Shown here: one piece after another, positions 1-5,610 of the stretch
Numbering within the stretch: position 1 is the stretch's first letter
How the letters are laid out: the number at the start of each line of letters is the position of its first letter
Translations under genes and position numbers: made by a program
The notes under the pieces: model-generated
What the model saw: the letters and a program-made list of their open reading frames with translations, nothing else
Told to the model about the DNA's origin: nothing
The model's database searches: none
Assembly: GCA_937888895.1 (NCBI GenBank)
Contig: CALASV010000031.1
Location: 1 to 5,610, forward strand
DNA from: an uncultured Clostridia bacterium
GTDB taxonomy: Bacteria > Bacillota > Clostridia > Lachnospirales > Lachnospiraceae
Reading direction: 5' to 3'
Length of the DNA stretch: 5,610 nt

Positions 1-1
1 T

Positions 2-1612
2 AGTATGCAAGATAATATTAGTATATCGATGCATATACGGACAGTAGAACCACTTAGAGCTATTAAAATGTTAAAGGAAGCACTATCGAATATTCAAAAA
101 ATGAAACTAGAGGAGCAGAAAAAAGCAGTACACAGTGGGTATGATATGGATATTATGCCACCTGACATTTTATTGTATGAAAAAGACACGTTAGAATTAT
201 TACATGATTTAACAACAAGCAATCAGAAAGTAGTGAAAATGACCTTTTTGATTGCTTGTTTTGCAAGAAGTAAACAAAAGTTAGACAATGTCACGCAACA
301 AGTATCGGGTATCATTCAACAAGCAAACTGTAGATTACGCCCAATGCAATATTTACAAGAACAAGGGTTAATGGCAGTTGCCCCGATTGGATGCAATCAA
401 ACAGGAATGGAACGAACTCTGACAACGAAAACAACAGCAATTTTAATTCCATTTCGGACACAAGAACTGACGATGTTTGCTCCAGCATTGTATTATGGCG
501 TAAATGCATTAACCAGTCAGATGATATTGGCAGATAGAAAGAAACTTAGAACACCAAATGGAGTCATTCTTGGTACACCTGGAAGTGGAAAAAGCTTTAG
601 TGCAAAACGAGAAATGTTAGGCTGTTTTCTTGTTACAAGAGATGACATTCTTGTATGTGATCCTGAAAGTGAGTACCGTCCTTTGGTACAAGCACTACAA
701 GGACAGGTAGTGACACTTGCTACAAACTCTAACGATTTTCTAAATCCGATGGATATTACATACAGTGACCAAACGAAGGAAGAAGCATTAAAGTTAAAAA
801 GTGACTTTTTAATTACGTTATGTGAAGTGATTGCAGGAGGTTCTAAGGGATTAGAAAATGATGAAAAAGGCATTATTGATGCTTGTATTCGTCAAATTTA
901 TGAAATTTATTTTTTGCATCCTGTTCCAGAGAATATGCCAATTTTAGAAGATTTATATGATGCTTTAGTAGACTATTCTCATCCAAAAGCCGAGCGTATA
1001 GCCAATAGTTTAGTATTATATGTGCATGGTTCTCAAAATTATTTTAATCATCACACGAATGTTGATATTAACAATCGTATCGTTTGTTTTGATATTAAAG
1101 ATTTGGGAAATCAGTTAAAACAATTAGGGATGTTAATTGTTCAAGATGCTGTTTGGAATAGAGTTTCACAAAATAGGGAACGCAAAGTTGCCACGAGATA
1201 CTATTGTGACGAGCTGCATTTGTTACTGAGAGAACGCCAAACAGCACAGTATTTAGTAGAAATATGGAAACGATTTCGTAAATGGGGAGGTATTCCGACA
1301 GCCATTACACAAAATGTAGGCGATTTTTTGAGGTCCGAAGAAATTGAAGGTATTTTAGGCAATAGTGATTTTGTTTATTTGTTAAATCAGAATGCCAAAG
1401 ACCAAGTGATTTTAGCAGATAAACTTGGATTATCAGAAAAACAATTATCGTATGTGACTAATTCGGAACAAGGATGTGGATTGATTTTATTTGATGATGT
1501 TGTAATACCATTTATAGATAGATATCCAAAAGATACAAAAACGTATGAAATAATGAATACAAAACTGGAAGAAGATAGTTCTAATGCTGAGGGATGTCAT
1601 GCAGAAAGCTGA
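2..1612 (+). CDS. VirB4/TraE-type conjugal transfer ATPase (CD1110-like), 5'-truncated by the window
   Basis: This is the cytoplasmic ATPase expected to power a type IV secretion-like mating channel. Residues are counted from the ATG at position 5. Walker A GTPGSGKS is at residues 190-197, Walker B YYCDE has D402 and E403, and the ITQN motif at 434-437 follows WKRFRKWGG, as in VirB4 proteins. The segment DPESEYRPL just after Walker A is also typical. Residues 1-180 resemble the VirB4 N-terminal domain but begin inside it. The reading frame is open to the window edge and full-length relatives are about 800 residues, so roughly 250 residues are missing upstream and the ATG at 5 is an internal Met. 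All visible catalytic motifs are intact, so the protein is probably active. The 3' end overlaps the next gene by 29 bp in another frame. Confidence 0.93.
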   Translation, partial: SMQDNISISMHIRTVEPLRAIKMLKEALSNIQKMKLEEQKKAVHSGYDMDIMPPDILLYEKDTLELLHDLTTSNQKVVKMTFLIACFARSKQKLDNVTQQVSGIIQQANCRLRPMQYLQEQGLMAVAPIGCNQTGMERTLTTKTTAILIPFRTQELTMFAPALYYGVNALTSQMILADRKKLRTPNGVILGTPGSGKSFSAKREMLGCFLVTRDDILVCDPESEYRPLVQALQGQVVTLATNSNDFLNPMDITYSDQTKEEALKLKSDFLITLCEVIAGGSKGLENDEKGIIDACIRQIYEIYFLHPVPENMPILEDLYDALVDYSHPKAERIANSLVLYVHGSQNYFNHHTNVDINNRIVCFDIKDLGNQLKQLGMLIVQDAVWNRVSQNRERKVATRYYCDELHLLLRERQTAQYLVEIWKRFRKWGGIPTAITQNVGDFLRSEEIEGILGNSDFVYLLNQNAKDQVILADKLGLSEKQLSYVTNSEQGCGLILFDDVVIPFIDRYPKDTKTYEIMNTKLEEDSSNAEGCHAES

Positions 1613-3665
1613 AAAAACATTTAAGCAACAGGTATCATTTTCTGACATTCCTTCAGAACAAGAAAGAAATGCAGTAAAAATAGAAAACAGAGAAAGTAAT
1701 AAGGAACCTTTTTCTACTAGCTATTTAGAACAAGAAGTAAAAGAAAAAATAGTGGAACAAGAAGTAAATTTAGTAAAAACAGCACATAGTAAAGAAGAAT
1801 ATCATAGTTCACAAAAGAAAAAAATGTTTATTTCTTCTTCAATAGAATCGCAGAAAGAAGATACTTCACAGAACTACAAGGAAACTATAAAAAATAATAA
1901 AGTAGAGGTTTCTAAGGAAACTGCAACATCCACACAAGGAGTAGAAACAGAGTTTCAAACTTCATCTTATCCTAATAAAATAGAGCATTTAGAAAGAAAA
2001 GCAACGAGAGCAAGAAATCGAGTACAAAAAGCAAAAGCGAAGCTTCCTAAGAAAAAAGAGTATCGTTTGGAAAGAAAGTGGGAGGAAGCCGAAGGAAAGG
2101 CAACGTATTTTCTTGTTGTTAATTCTGTAGAGAAACCATATCGACAAGCTAATTTTTTAGAAACTTCGTTACAACAAGTAGAACAGACAGAGCGACAATT
2201 TCTTCATAATAAAATAGCACAATATGAAAAAGAAAATGTAGGGATAGAAAGTGTTCATAAAACAGAGCAAATGATAGAACATGGTGTAGGGAATGCGATA
2301 TATCATGCGAAAAGAAGAAAAAAGAAACGTTATAAGAAAATCGCAAAGCTAGAGCAAAAACAGTTTCAAGCAGAAACAAAGTTGCAGTATGAGAAGTTTT
2401 TAGAAGAACATCCAGAGTTAAAGAAAAAGCAGTTACAAAAGCGAATACAAAAACATCGTATCAAAAGAGAATATCAAAAAGCGTGGGAACAAGGACAACA
2501 AATAGAATCTTTTTCCATTCAGGTAGCAAATATAAAAAAAGCTATTAGACAACGAGTGCAAAAGATAACAAGCAACTATTTGCCCTTGTTTTTATTTTTA
2601 GGTGTACTAGCATTTGTACTGCTTTTCTTAATGACAGCGTTTGCTTCTTGTAGTGCGATGGTAGGAAGTTTCATATCTACTACGATGGAAGCTAGTTATC
2701 TTAGTGCTCCAAAGGAATTAGAGCAAGTAGAACTTAGCTTTACAAAGAAAGAATTAGACTTGCAATTAGAATTGGATGCGATAGAAACTACTTATCCGAA
2801 TTATGACGAATATTGTTATGAATTAGATACAATTGGGCATTCTCCGATTACGTTAATTAGTTTTTTATCTGCGATGTATTCAGAATTTACTTATCAAGAA
2901 GTAAGTGATACTTTGATAGAATTATTTCAAGAAATGTATGTGTTAGAACTGACACCAAGTATAGAAGTACGAACTAGAATAGAAGTTCAAACAACCACAG
3001 AAATAAGAACAGAAACAGAAATTCATACAGGAACAAGACCAATTACATATCCAGATGGCACAACAGGAACAGAAGAATATAAGTATGAAGTGGAAGTAGA
3101 GTATGAGGTAGAAATTGAGGAAGAAGTGGAGGTGGACTATGAAGTTCGTGTGTTAGAAGTGGCATTACATACTACACCATTAGAGAGCATTGCGATTTCC
3201 AAAATGGATGAAGAACAAATGCAACAATATTTGCTTTATCAGGAAACAAAAGGATTGCTTCAAGAGTTTGCTTCTCCATTAGACCTAGATTGGGAAGATG
3301 AAATTTCTAGTTATTATGGTTATCGCAAACATCCAAGTACCAAAGAACCACAATTACACAGAGGATTGGATATCACAGTAGAAGAAGGAACAAAGGTATA
3401 TGCTTCTTGTAGTGGCAAAGTAACTACGATAGGTTATGATGAAAGTTATGGGAATTACATTGTAATAGAAGATAATAGAGGCTTTGTTATTAAATATGCA
3501 CCTTTAGAAACTGTGCAAGTGGATGTTGGACAAGAGGTAGTGGTTGGAGATTGGATAGGTACGATAGGAAAACTAGAACATCAGACGGAATCCTATTTAC
3601 ATTTAGAATTGATGTATGGTGGGGAATATTATAATCCTATTTTTTATTTTTCTATTATGCAGTAA
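1584..3665 (+). CDS. CD1108-family conjugation membrane protein with C-terminal degenerate M23 peptidase domain
   Basis: This is a probable structural component of the mating channel. Residues 1-133 are a hydrophilic, low-complexity stretch. Residues 134-325 are basic and helical and resemble the cytoplasmic part of CD1108-family proteins (for example LPKKKEYRLERKWEEAEGKA and ENVGIESVHKTEQ). One membrane segment spans about 333-355 and ends in ASCS. The outer part includes YPNYDEYCYELDTIGH and then hexapeptide arrays at 460-483 and 501-524. Residues about 575-693 are an M23/LytM-like domain with SSYYGYRKHP, zinc ligands H592 and D596 in HRGLD, and H673. The catalytic histidines are replaced by P640 and Y671, so hydrolysis is doubtful. 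Start choice: the longest frame begins at 1584, but Met6 at 1599 has the better-spaced GAGGG site and is equally plausible. CD1108 membership is from recalled family sequence; the channel role is an inference. Confidence 0.85.
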   Translation: MLRDVMQKAEKTFKQQVSFSDIPSEQERNAVKIENRESNKEPFSTSYLEQEVKEKIVEQEVNLVKTAHSKEEYHSSQKKKMFISSSIESQKEDTSQNYKETIKNNKVEVSKETATSTQGVETEFQTSSYPNKIEHLERKATRARNRVQKAKAKLPKKKEYRLERKWEEAEGKATYFLVVNSVEKPYRQANFLETSLQQVEQTERQFLHNKIAQYEKENVGIESVHKTEQMIEHGVGNAIYHAKRRKKKRYKKIAKLEQKQFQAETKLQYEKFLEEHPELKKKQLQKRIQKHRIKREYQKAWEQGQQIESFSIQVANIKKAIRQRVQKITSNYLPLFLFLGVLAFVLLFLMTAFASCSAMVGSFISTTMEASYLSAPKELEQVELSFTKKELDLQLELDAIETTYPNYDEYCYELDTIGHSPITLISFLSAMYSEFTYQEVSDTLIELFQEMYVLELTPSIEVRTRIEVQTTTEIRTETEIHTGTRPITYPDGTTGTEEYKYEVEVEYEVEIEEEVEVDYEVRVLEVALHTTPLESIAISKMDEEQMQQYLLYQETKGLLQEFASPLDLDWEDEISSYYGYRKHPSTKEPQLHRGLDITVEEGTKVYASCSGKVTTIGYDESYGNYIVIEDNRGFVIKYAPLETVQVDVGQEVVVGDWIGTIGKLEHQTESYLHLELMYGGEYYNPIFYFSIMQ
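1589..1593 (+). promoter_or_regulatory. Possible ribosome binding site favouring the start at 1599
   Basis: GAGGG lies 5 bases before the ATG at 1599, inside the last codons of the VirB4-type gene. A weaker purine run, GGAAGAAG at 1567-1574, lies 9 bases before the ATG at 1584. The first site pairs better with the 16S tail, so the real protein may begin five residues later than the longest frame. Either way translation starts inside the upstream gene, which suggests coupling. Confidence 0.4.
2961..3032 (+). repeat. Four degenerate hexapeptide repeats (arm 1 of a predicted beta-hairpin)
   Basis: Residues 460-483 of the CD1108-family protein are four six-residue units: IEVRTR, IEVQTT, TEIRTE and TEIHTG. 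The consensus is x-E-(V/I)-(R/Q/H)-T-x, with alternating hydrophobic and polar residues typical of a beta-strand. The arm is rich in Thr and Arg. The DNA copies differ from each other, so this is not a recent slippage product. Relatives, as I recall them, have a shorter Arg/Thr stretch at this place. Confidence 0.75.
3084..3155 (+). repeat. Four degenerate hexapeptide repeats (arm 2 of a predicted beta-hairpin)
   Basis: Residues 501-524 form four six-residue units: YEVEVE, YEVEIE, EEVEVD and YEVRVL. Hydrophobic V/I and charged residues alternate and the arm is strongly acidic, opposite in character to arm 1. A PDG turn at residues 490-492 lies midway between the arrays. Glu is encoded by both GAA and GAG and Val by GTG, GTA and GTT between units, so the pattern appears to be kept at the protein level. 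Confidence 0.75.
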
Positions 3666-3818
3666 TTACATATTACATAGATAAATCAGAAAAGAGATTG
3701 CCCTTTTTTGGTAGTTTAGATGCGAATTATTATGTGTTGTAAAAGGAGACTTGAAAGATAAAAAGAAGCAAGAATTATTTATATTACACCATCAAATAAA
3801 ATAATGTTAGGAGGCAGT
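3666..3818 (+). other. Spacer between the CD1108-family gene and the DUF4315 gene; no convincing gene
   Basis: This is the only real gap in the operon. It starts with a tandem ATTACAT (3665-3678, overlapping the stop codon) and is very AT-rich. A good Shine-Dalgarno-like AAAAGGAG at 3741-3748 has no well-placed start: a TTG at 3751 is only two bases away and would open a 17-codon frame ending at 3804. A poor sigma-70-like pair (TTTTGG at 3706-3711, TATTAT at 3728-3733, 16-base spacing) exists, but its -35 is weak. I see no strong hairpin followed by a T-run. The stretch may be a remnant of a lost small gene or simply a leader for the downstream genes. Confidence 0.4.
3809..3814 (+). promoter_or_regulatory. 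Ribosome binding site deciding the DUF4315 gene start
   Basis: A perfect AGGAGG lies 4 bases before the ATG at 3819. The in-frame upstream ATG at 3804 has no such site and would place this motif inside the coding sequence as Leu-Gly-Gly. The start at 3819 is therefore preferred, giving a protein that begins MTKERIEKEL, as expected for this small family. Confidence 0.75.
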
Positions 3819-4088
3819 ATGACAAAAGAGCGTATTGAAAAAGAGTTACAAAAAACGTATGCACAGTTAGAGCAGTTAAAACAGAAAGCAAAAGATTTAG
3901 AAGAACAAAAAGAGTTAGTAGAAAAAGCAGAAACGATGAAATTGATTGAGAAAAATAAGATTTCTTTCGAGCAATTACAGTTATTGATTCGATTTAGTGA
4001 GCAAGAAATTTTACAATTATTAAAGCAGAAAGAAAAGGAAGAAAATGATGAAAAAGAAGAAAAAACAGAAAGTAAAGAATGTGCATAG
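3819..4088 (+). CDS. DUF4315 family small helical protein
   Basis: This is an 89-residue cytoplasmic protein of unknown function, with no signal peptide or membrane segment. Residues 2-45 are a Lys/Glu/Gln-rich amphipathic helix with leucines near heptad spacing (L10, L17, L20, L27, L33), probably a coiled coil. Residues 48-67 (ISFEQLQLLIRFSEQEILQL) form a second helix matching the conserved end of DUF4315, and the rest is a charged, mostly Lys/Glu tail. Length and composition fit DUF4315 proteins, which sit beside DUF4366 genes in clostridial ICEs. The end overlaps the next gene by 44 bp in a different frame, so the two are probably co-translated and may act together (inference). The family call rests on pattern, length and neighbourhood. 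Confidence 0.8.
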   Translation: MTKERIEKELQKTYAQLEQLKQKAKDLEEQKELVEKAETMKLIEKNKISFEQLQLLIRFSEQEILQLLKQKEKEENDEKEEKTESKECA

Positions 4089-5136
4089 TTTCGTGATTGG
4101 ATGTTTTCTTCTATGTTTCTTCCTTTGCTTTGCAAGAAATAAAGTAGGACAAGAAGGAATGGTTCTAATTTTAGCAAGTGAAGGAGAATTAGAAGAAAGC
4201 AAAACATCTAAGGTGGATGAAACAAAACCTGGCTTAAATGCAGCGATTCAAAATGGCATTTTGAACATTCAAGCAGAGGATAGAGATTCTGGAGTCAAAG
4301 CGATTTATGTGAATGGATATGAATTTACGGATTTTGATAATGGTGCATTAAGTATTCGTTTACAACGATTTGATGCAGGATATGAATACTTTACAATTCA
4401 AGCTGTTGATTATGCAGGAAATCAATCGAATCGTTATAAACTAGAAAATCCGTATTATATCAAGGAAAAAGAAGATGATGAAAAAAGTATGGTAGAACAG
4501 TTACCAACAGATGCCATACCAAGCAATCCATCGGATGCAGTAGCTTATGTGACGGAGCATATCAAACTAAGAAATACTTCGGATAGAACTACAGAAGTAC
4601 AAGAAGATACTGAAAGTTTAGAGAAAAGCAAAGAATTTTATACTATTCAGACGAAAACGGATAAAGTTTTTTATTTAATCATTGATCGAGCTGGAGAAGA
4701 AGAAACGGTTTATTTTTTGACGGAAATTAGTGAAAATGACTTATTAAATGTCACTTCGGACAATCGAGAAGTGTTACCACAAAATTCCGTAGCATTAGAG
4801 TCAGCAATTCCTACCGTAGATAGTGAGGTATCTAGTGAAGAAAAAGAAGTAGAAAATAAAGAAAAGGAGACAGAAAACATGAAGAACAGTAATGGAGCAA
4901 AAGAAACAGGAGTAATCAAGAGAACACAGAAAAAAACATATCTAATGATTGGAGTATTGTCTATCATTGGAATTGGTGTAGGCTATTATTTTAAGGTAGT
5001 AAAGAAGAAAAAAGAGAAGTTTATCGAAGAAGACGAGGAGGAAGCAGAAATCGTGTATGAAAAGGAAGAGGAGGAAGTAGAAGTGAACGAAGATGATTTC
5101 TTTGACCAACAGGATGAGGAGGAGAATGAAGCATGA
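4045..5136 (+). CDS. DUF4366 family cell-surface protein with N-terminal Ig-like domain
   Basis: This is a membrane-anchored ICE protein of unknown function. A run of lysines (residues 3-11) precedes a hydrophobic segment at about 15-30, a signal peptide or N-terminal anchor. Residues about 57-136 look like a bacterial Ig-like domain: DETKPGLNAAIQNGILNIQA, DSGVKAIYVNG and AVDYAGNQS are typical strands. The DUF4366 core starts at F198 (FYTIQTKTDKVFYLIIDRAG, then VYFLTEISENDLL). A Glu/Lys-rich linker leads to a second membrane segment at 299-316 (YLMIGVLSIIGIGVGYYF), then basic VVKKKKEK and a strongly acidic tail to residue 363. The likely topology is an outer middle and a cytoplasmic C-terminus. 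AAGGAAG at 4035-4041 precedes adjacent ATGs at 4045 and 4048; either could be the start. The stop overlaps the topB start in ATGA. Confidence 0.85.
   Translation: MMKKKKKQKVKNVHSFVIGCFLLCFFLCFARNKVGQEGMVLILASEGELEESKTSKVDETKPGLNAAIQNGILNIQAEDRDSGVKAIYVNGYEFTDFDNGALSIRLQRFDAGYEYFTIQAVDYAGNQSNRYKLENPYYIKEKEDDEKSMVEQLPTDAIPSNPSDAVAYVTEHIKLRNTSDRTTEVQEDTESLEKSKEFYTIQTKTDKVFYLIIDRAGEEETVYFLTEISENDLLNVTSDNREVLPQNSVALESAIPTVDSEVSSEEKEVENKEKETENMKNSNGAKETGVIKRTQKKTYLMIGVLSIIGIGVGYYFKVVKKKKEKFIEEDEEEAEIVYEKEEEEVEVNEDDFFDQQDEEENEA
5117..5122 (+). promoter_or_regulatory. Ribosome binding site of the topoisomerase gene
   Basis: AGGAGG lies inside the acidic-tail codons of the DUF4366 gene, 10 bases before the ATG at 5133. 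That start shares four bases (ATGA) with the upstream stop. The spacing is slightly long, but overlap with the stop suggests reinitiation by ribosomes finishing the upstream gene. An earlier ATG at 5126 opens only eight codons and is not used. Confidence 0.6.
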
Positions 5137-5610
5137 GATTAGTGATAACTGAGAAGCCAAGTGTGGCGAAAAGTATTTCCGATGTGGTAGGTGCTATAAA
5201 GAAAAGGGATGGGTATTTTAAAGGAAATGGATATTTCGTCAGTTGGTGTGTAGGGCATTTAATAGAATTAGCACCACCAGAGAGTTATGGAATGCAGTGG
5301 AGAAAATGGACCTATGAAAGTTTACCAATTATTCCAAAAGAGTGGAATTATCAAGTAAAGCAACAGACGAAAAAGCAGTATGACATTATAGTGAACTTAT
5401 TAAAAGATGCGAGAGTAACAGAAGTAATCTGTGCTACGGATGCTGGACGAGAAGGAGAATTGATATTTCGTCTAGTGTATAATATGGCACAATGTAAAAA
5501 GCCAAGAAAACGTCTATGGATTTCTTCAATGGAAGAAACAGCGATTCAAGAGGGATTTGCGAACTTAAAAGAGGGAAGTGACTATGATTTTCTGTATGAT
5601 TCGGCACTTT
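5133..5610 (+). CDS. topB: DNA topoisomerase III (type IA), N-terminal part, cut by the window end
   Basis: This type IA topoisomerase cuts and passes single DNA strands. In ICEs it is thought to act on DNA during transfer or replication. Only the first 159 residues are present. The TOPRIM domain begins with MRLVITEKPSVAKSI, where E7 is the catalytic Glu, continues with GNGYFVSWCVGHLIELAPPE, and carries ATDAGREGELI at residues 101-111 with D103 and E107. RLWISSMEETAIQEGF follows, as in TopB. The DAG in place of the E. coli DAD is normal for Gram-positive TopB and is not a defect. The active-site Tyr and the C-terminal domains lie beyond the window, so completeness cannot be judged. Translation is coupled to the DUF4366 gene through the ATGA overlap. 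Confidence 0.95.
   Translation, partial: MRLVITEKPSVAKSISDVVGAIKKRDGYFKGNGYFVSWCVGHLIELAPPESYGMQWRKWTYESLPIIPKEWNYQVKQQTKKQYDIIVNLLKDARVTEVICATDAGREGELIFRLVYNMAQCKKPRKRLWISSMEETAIQEGFANLKEGSDYDFLYDSAL

Larger units (their letters stand above)
1..5610 (+). mobile_element. Internal part of an ICE conjugation module (clostridial CTn/Tn1549-like type)
   Basis: Five co-directional genes follow the order VirB4-type ATPase, CD1108-family membrane protein, DUF4315, DUF4366 and topoisomerase III. This order is familiar from transfer modules of integrative and conjugative elements in Clostridia. Genes 1/2, 3/4 and 4/5 overlap, which indicates one polycistronic transcript with coupled translation. No integrase, relaxase, attachment site or oriT lies in the window, so the element's ends, family and mobility cannot be judged. 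The assignment rests on gene content and order; the exact ICE family is an inference. Confidence 0.85.

Noticed and set aside
5..7. ATG at position 5 as the true start of the VirB4-type gene.
   Set aside because: The frame is open to the window edge, no ribosome binding site can be seen, and the protein begins in the middle of the VirB4 N-terminal domain; relatives are far longer.
2149..2379. Minus-strand open frame, like others at 312-509, 517-873, 3779-4207, 4020-4202, 4710-4967 and 4942-5160.
   Set aside because: These lie opposite well-supported genes and encode Phe/Leu/Ser-rich low-complexity peptides, the expected antisense reading of Lys/Glu-rich coding DNA. None has a family signature.
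3690..3710. AAAAG and CTTTT could form a hairpin followed by T residues, a possible terminator after the CD1108-family gene.
   Set aside because: The stem is five mostly A-T pairs with an eight-base loop, too weak to support a terminator inside an apparent operon.
4060..4066. AAAAAAC in the DUF4315/DUF4366 overlap looks like a -1 frameshift slippery site; a second copy is at 1612-1618.
   Set aside because: The heptamer is not in the required phase for the gene being read, and a -1 shift from DUF4315 would not enter the DUF4366 frame. Such runs are common in AT-rich DNA.
4093..4104. VIGC in the DUF4366 N-terminus matches a lipobox pattern.
   Set aside because: Only a few hydrophobic residues precede the Cys and the hydrophobic core lies after it, the reverse of a lipoprotein signal.
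5433..5465. TOPRIM motif reads DAGREGE rather than the E. coli DADREGE, suggesting a lost metal ligand.
   Set aside because: DAG at this place is the usual form in Gram-positive TopB, including the Bacillus type, so it is not a defect.

Overview
The window is a continuous stretch of a conjugative-transfer operon from an integrative and conjugative element (ICE) of a low-GC Gram-positive bacterium, most likely a gut clostridium (Lachnospiraceae or a relative). The DNA is clearly AT-rich, with A/T-ending codons and AGA as a main Arg codon. Every gene is on the + strand, genes overlap or sit close together, and starts are preceded by AGGAGG-like Shine-Dalgarno sites. The gene order is VirB4-type ATPase, CD1108-family membrane protein, DUF4315, DUF4366, topoisomerase III. 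I recognise this order from clostridial ICEs of the C. difficile 630 CTn (CD1110/CD1108/CD1107/CD1106-like) and Tn1549-like type. Family assignments come from recalled sequence patterns; no search was run.

Layout: positions 2-1612 hold the C-terminal two thirds of the VirB4/TraE-type ATPase, whose start lies before the window. Positions 1584-3665 hold a 693-residue CD1108-family protein with a basic cytoplasmic part, one membrane segment, an outer region with a hexapeptide-repeat arm, and a C-terminal M23 (LytM-like) domain. A gap of about 150 bp follows with no convincing gene. Positions 3819-4088 hold a small helical DUF4315 protein. Positions 4045-5136 hold a DUF4366 protein with a signal or anchor segment, an Ig-like domain, the DUF4366 core, a membrane segment and an acidic tail. 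From 5133 to the window end is the N-terminal TOPRIM part of a TopB-type topoisomerase III.

Proposed cooperation (inference): the ATPase powers assembly of, or transport through, a type IV secretion-like mating channel. The CD1108 protein would be a channel component linking cytoplasm to cell wall. DUF4315 and DUF4366 are accessory proteins of unknown function that are translationally coupled. TopB would handle the topology or processing of transferred DNA.

I see no wholly new system. Two features depart from the usual pattern, both in the CD1108-family protein. Its M23 domain keeps all three zinc ligands but has lost both catalytic histidines. Its outer region carries two facing arrays of hexapeptide repeats that look like one very long beta-hairpin.
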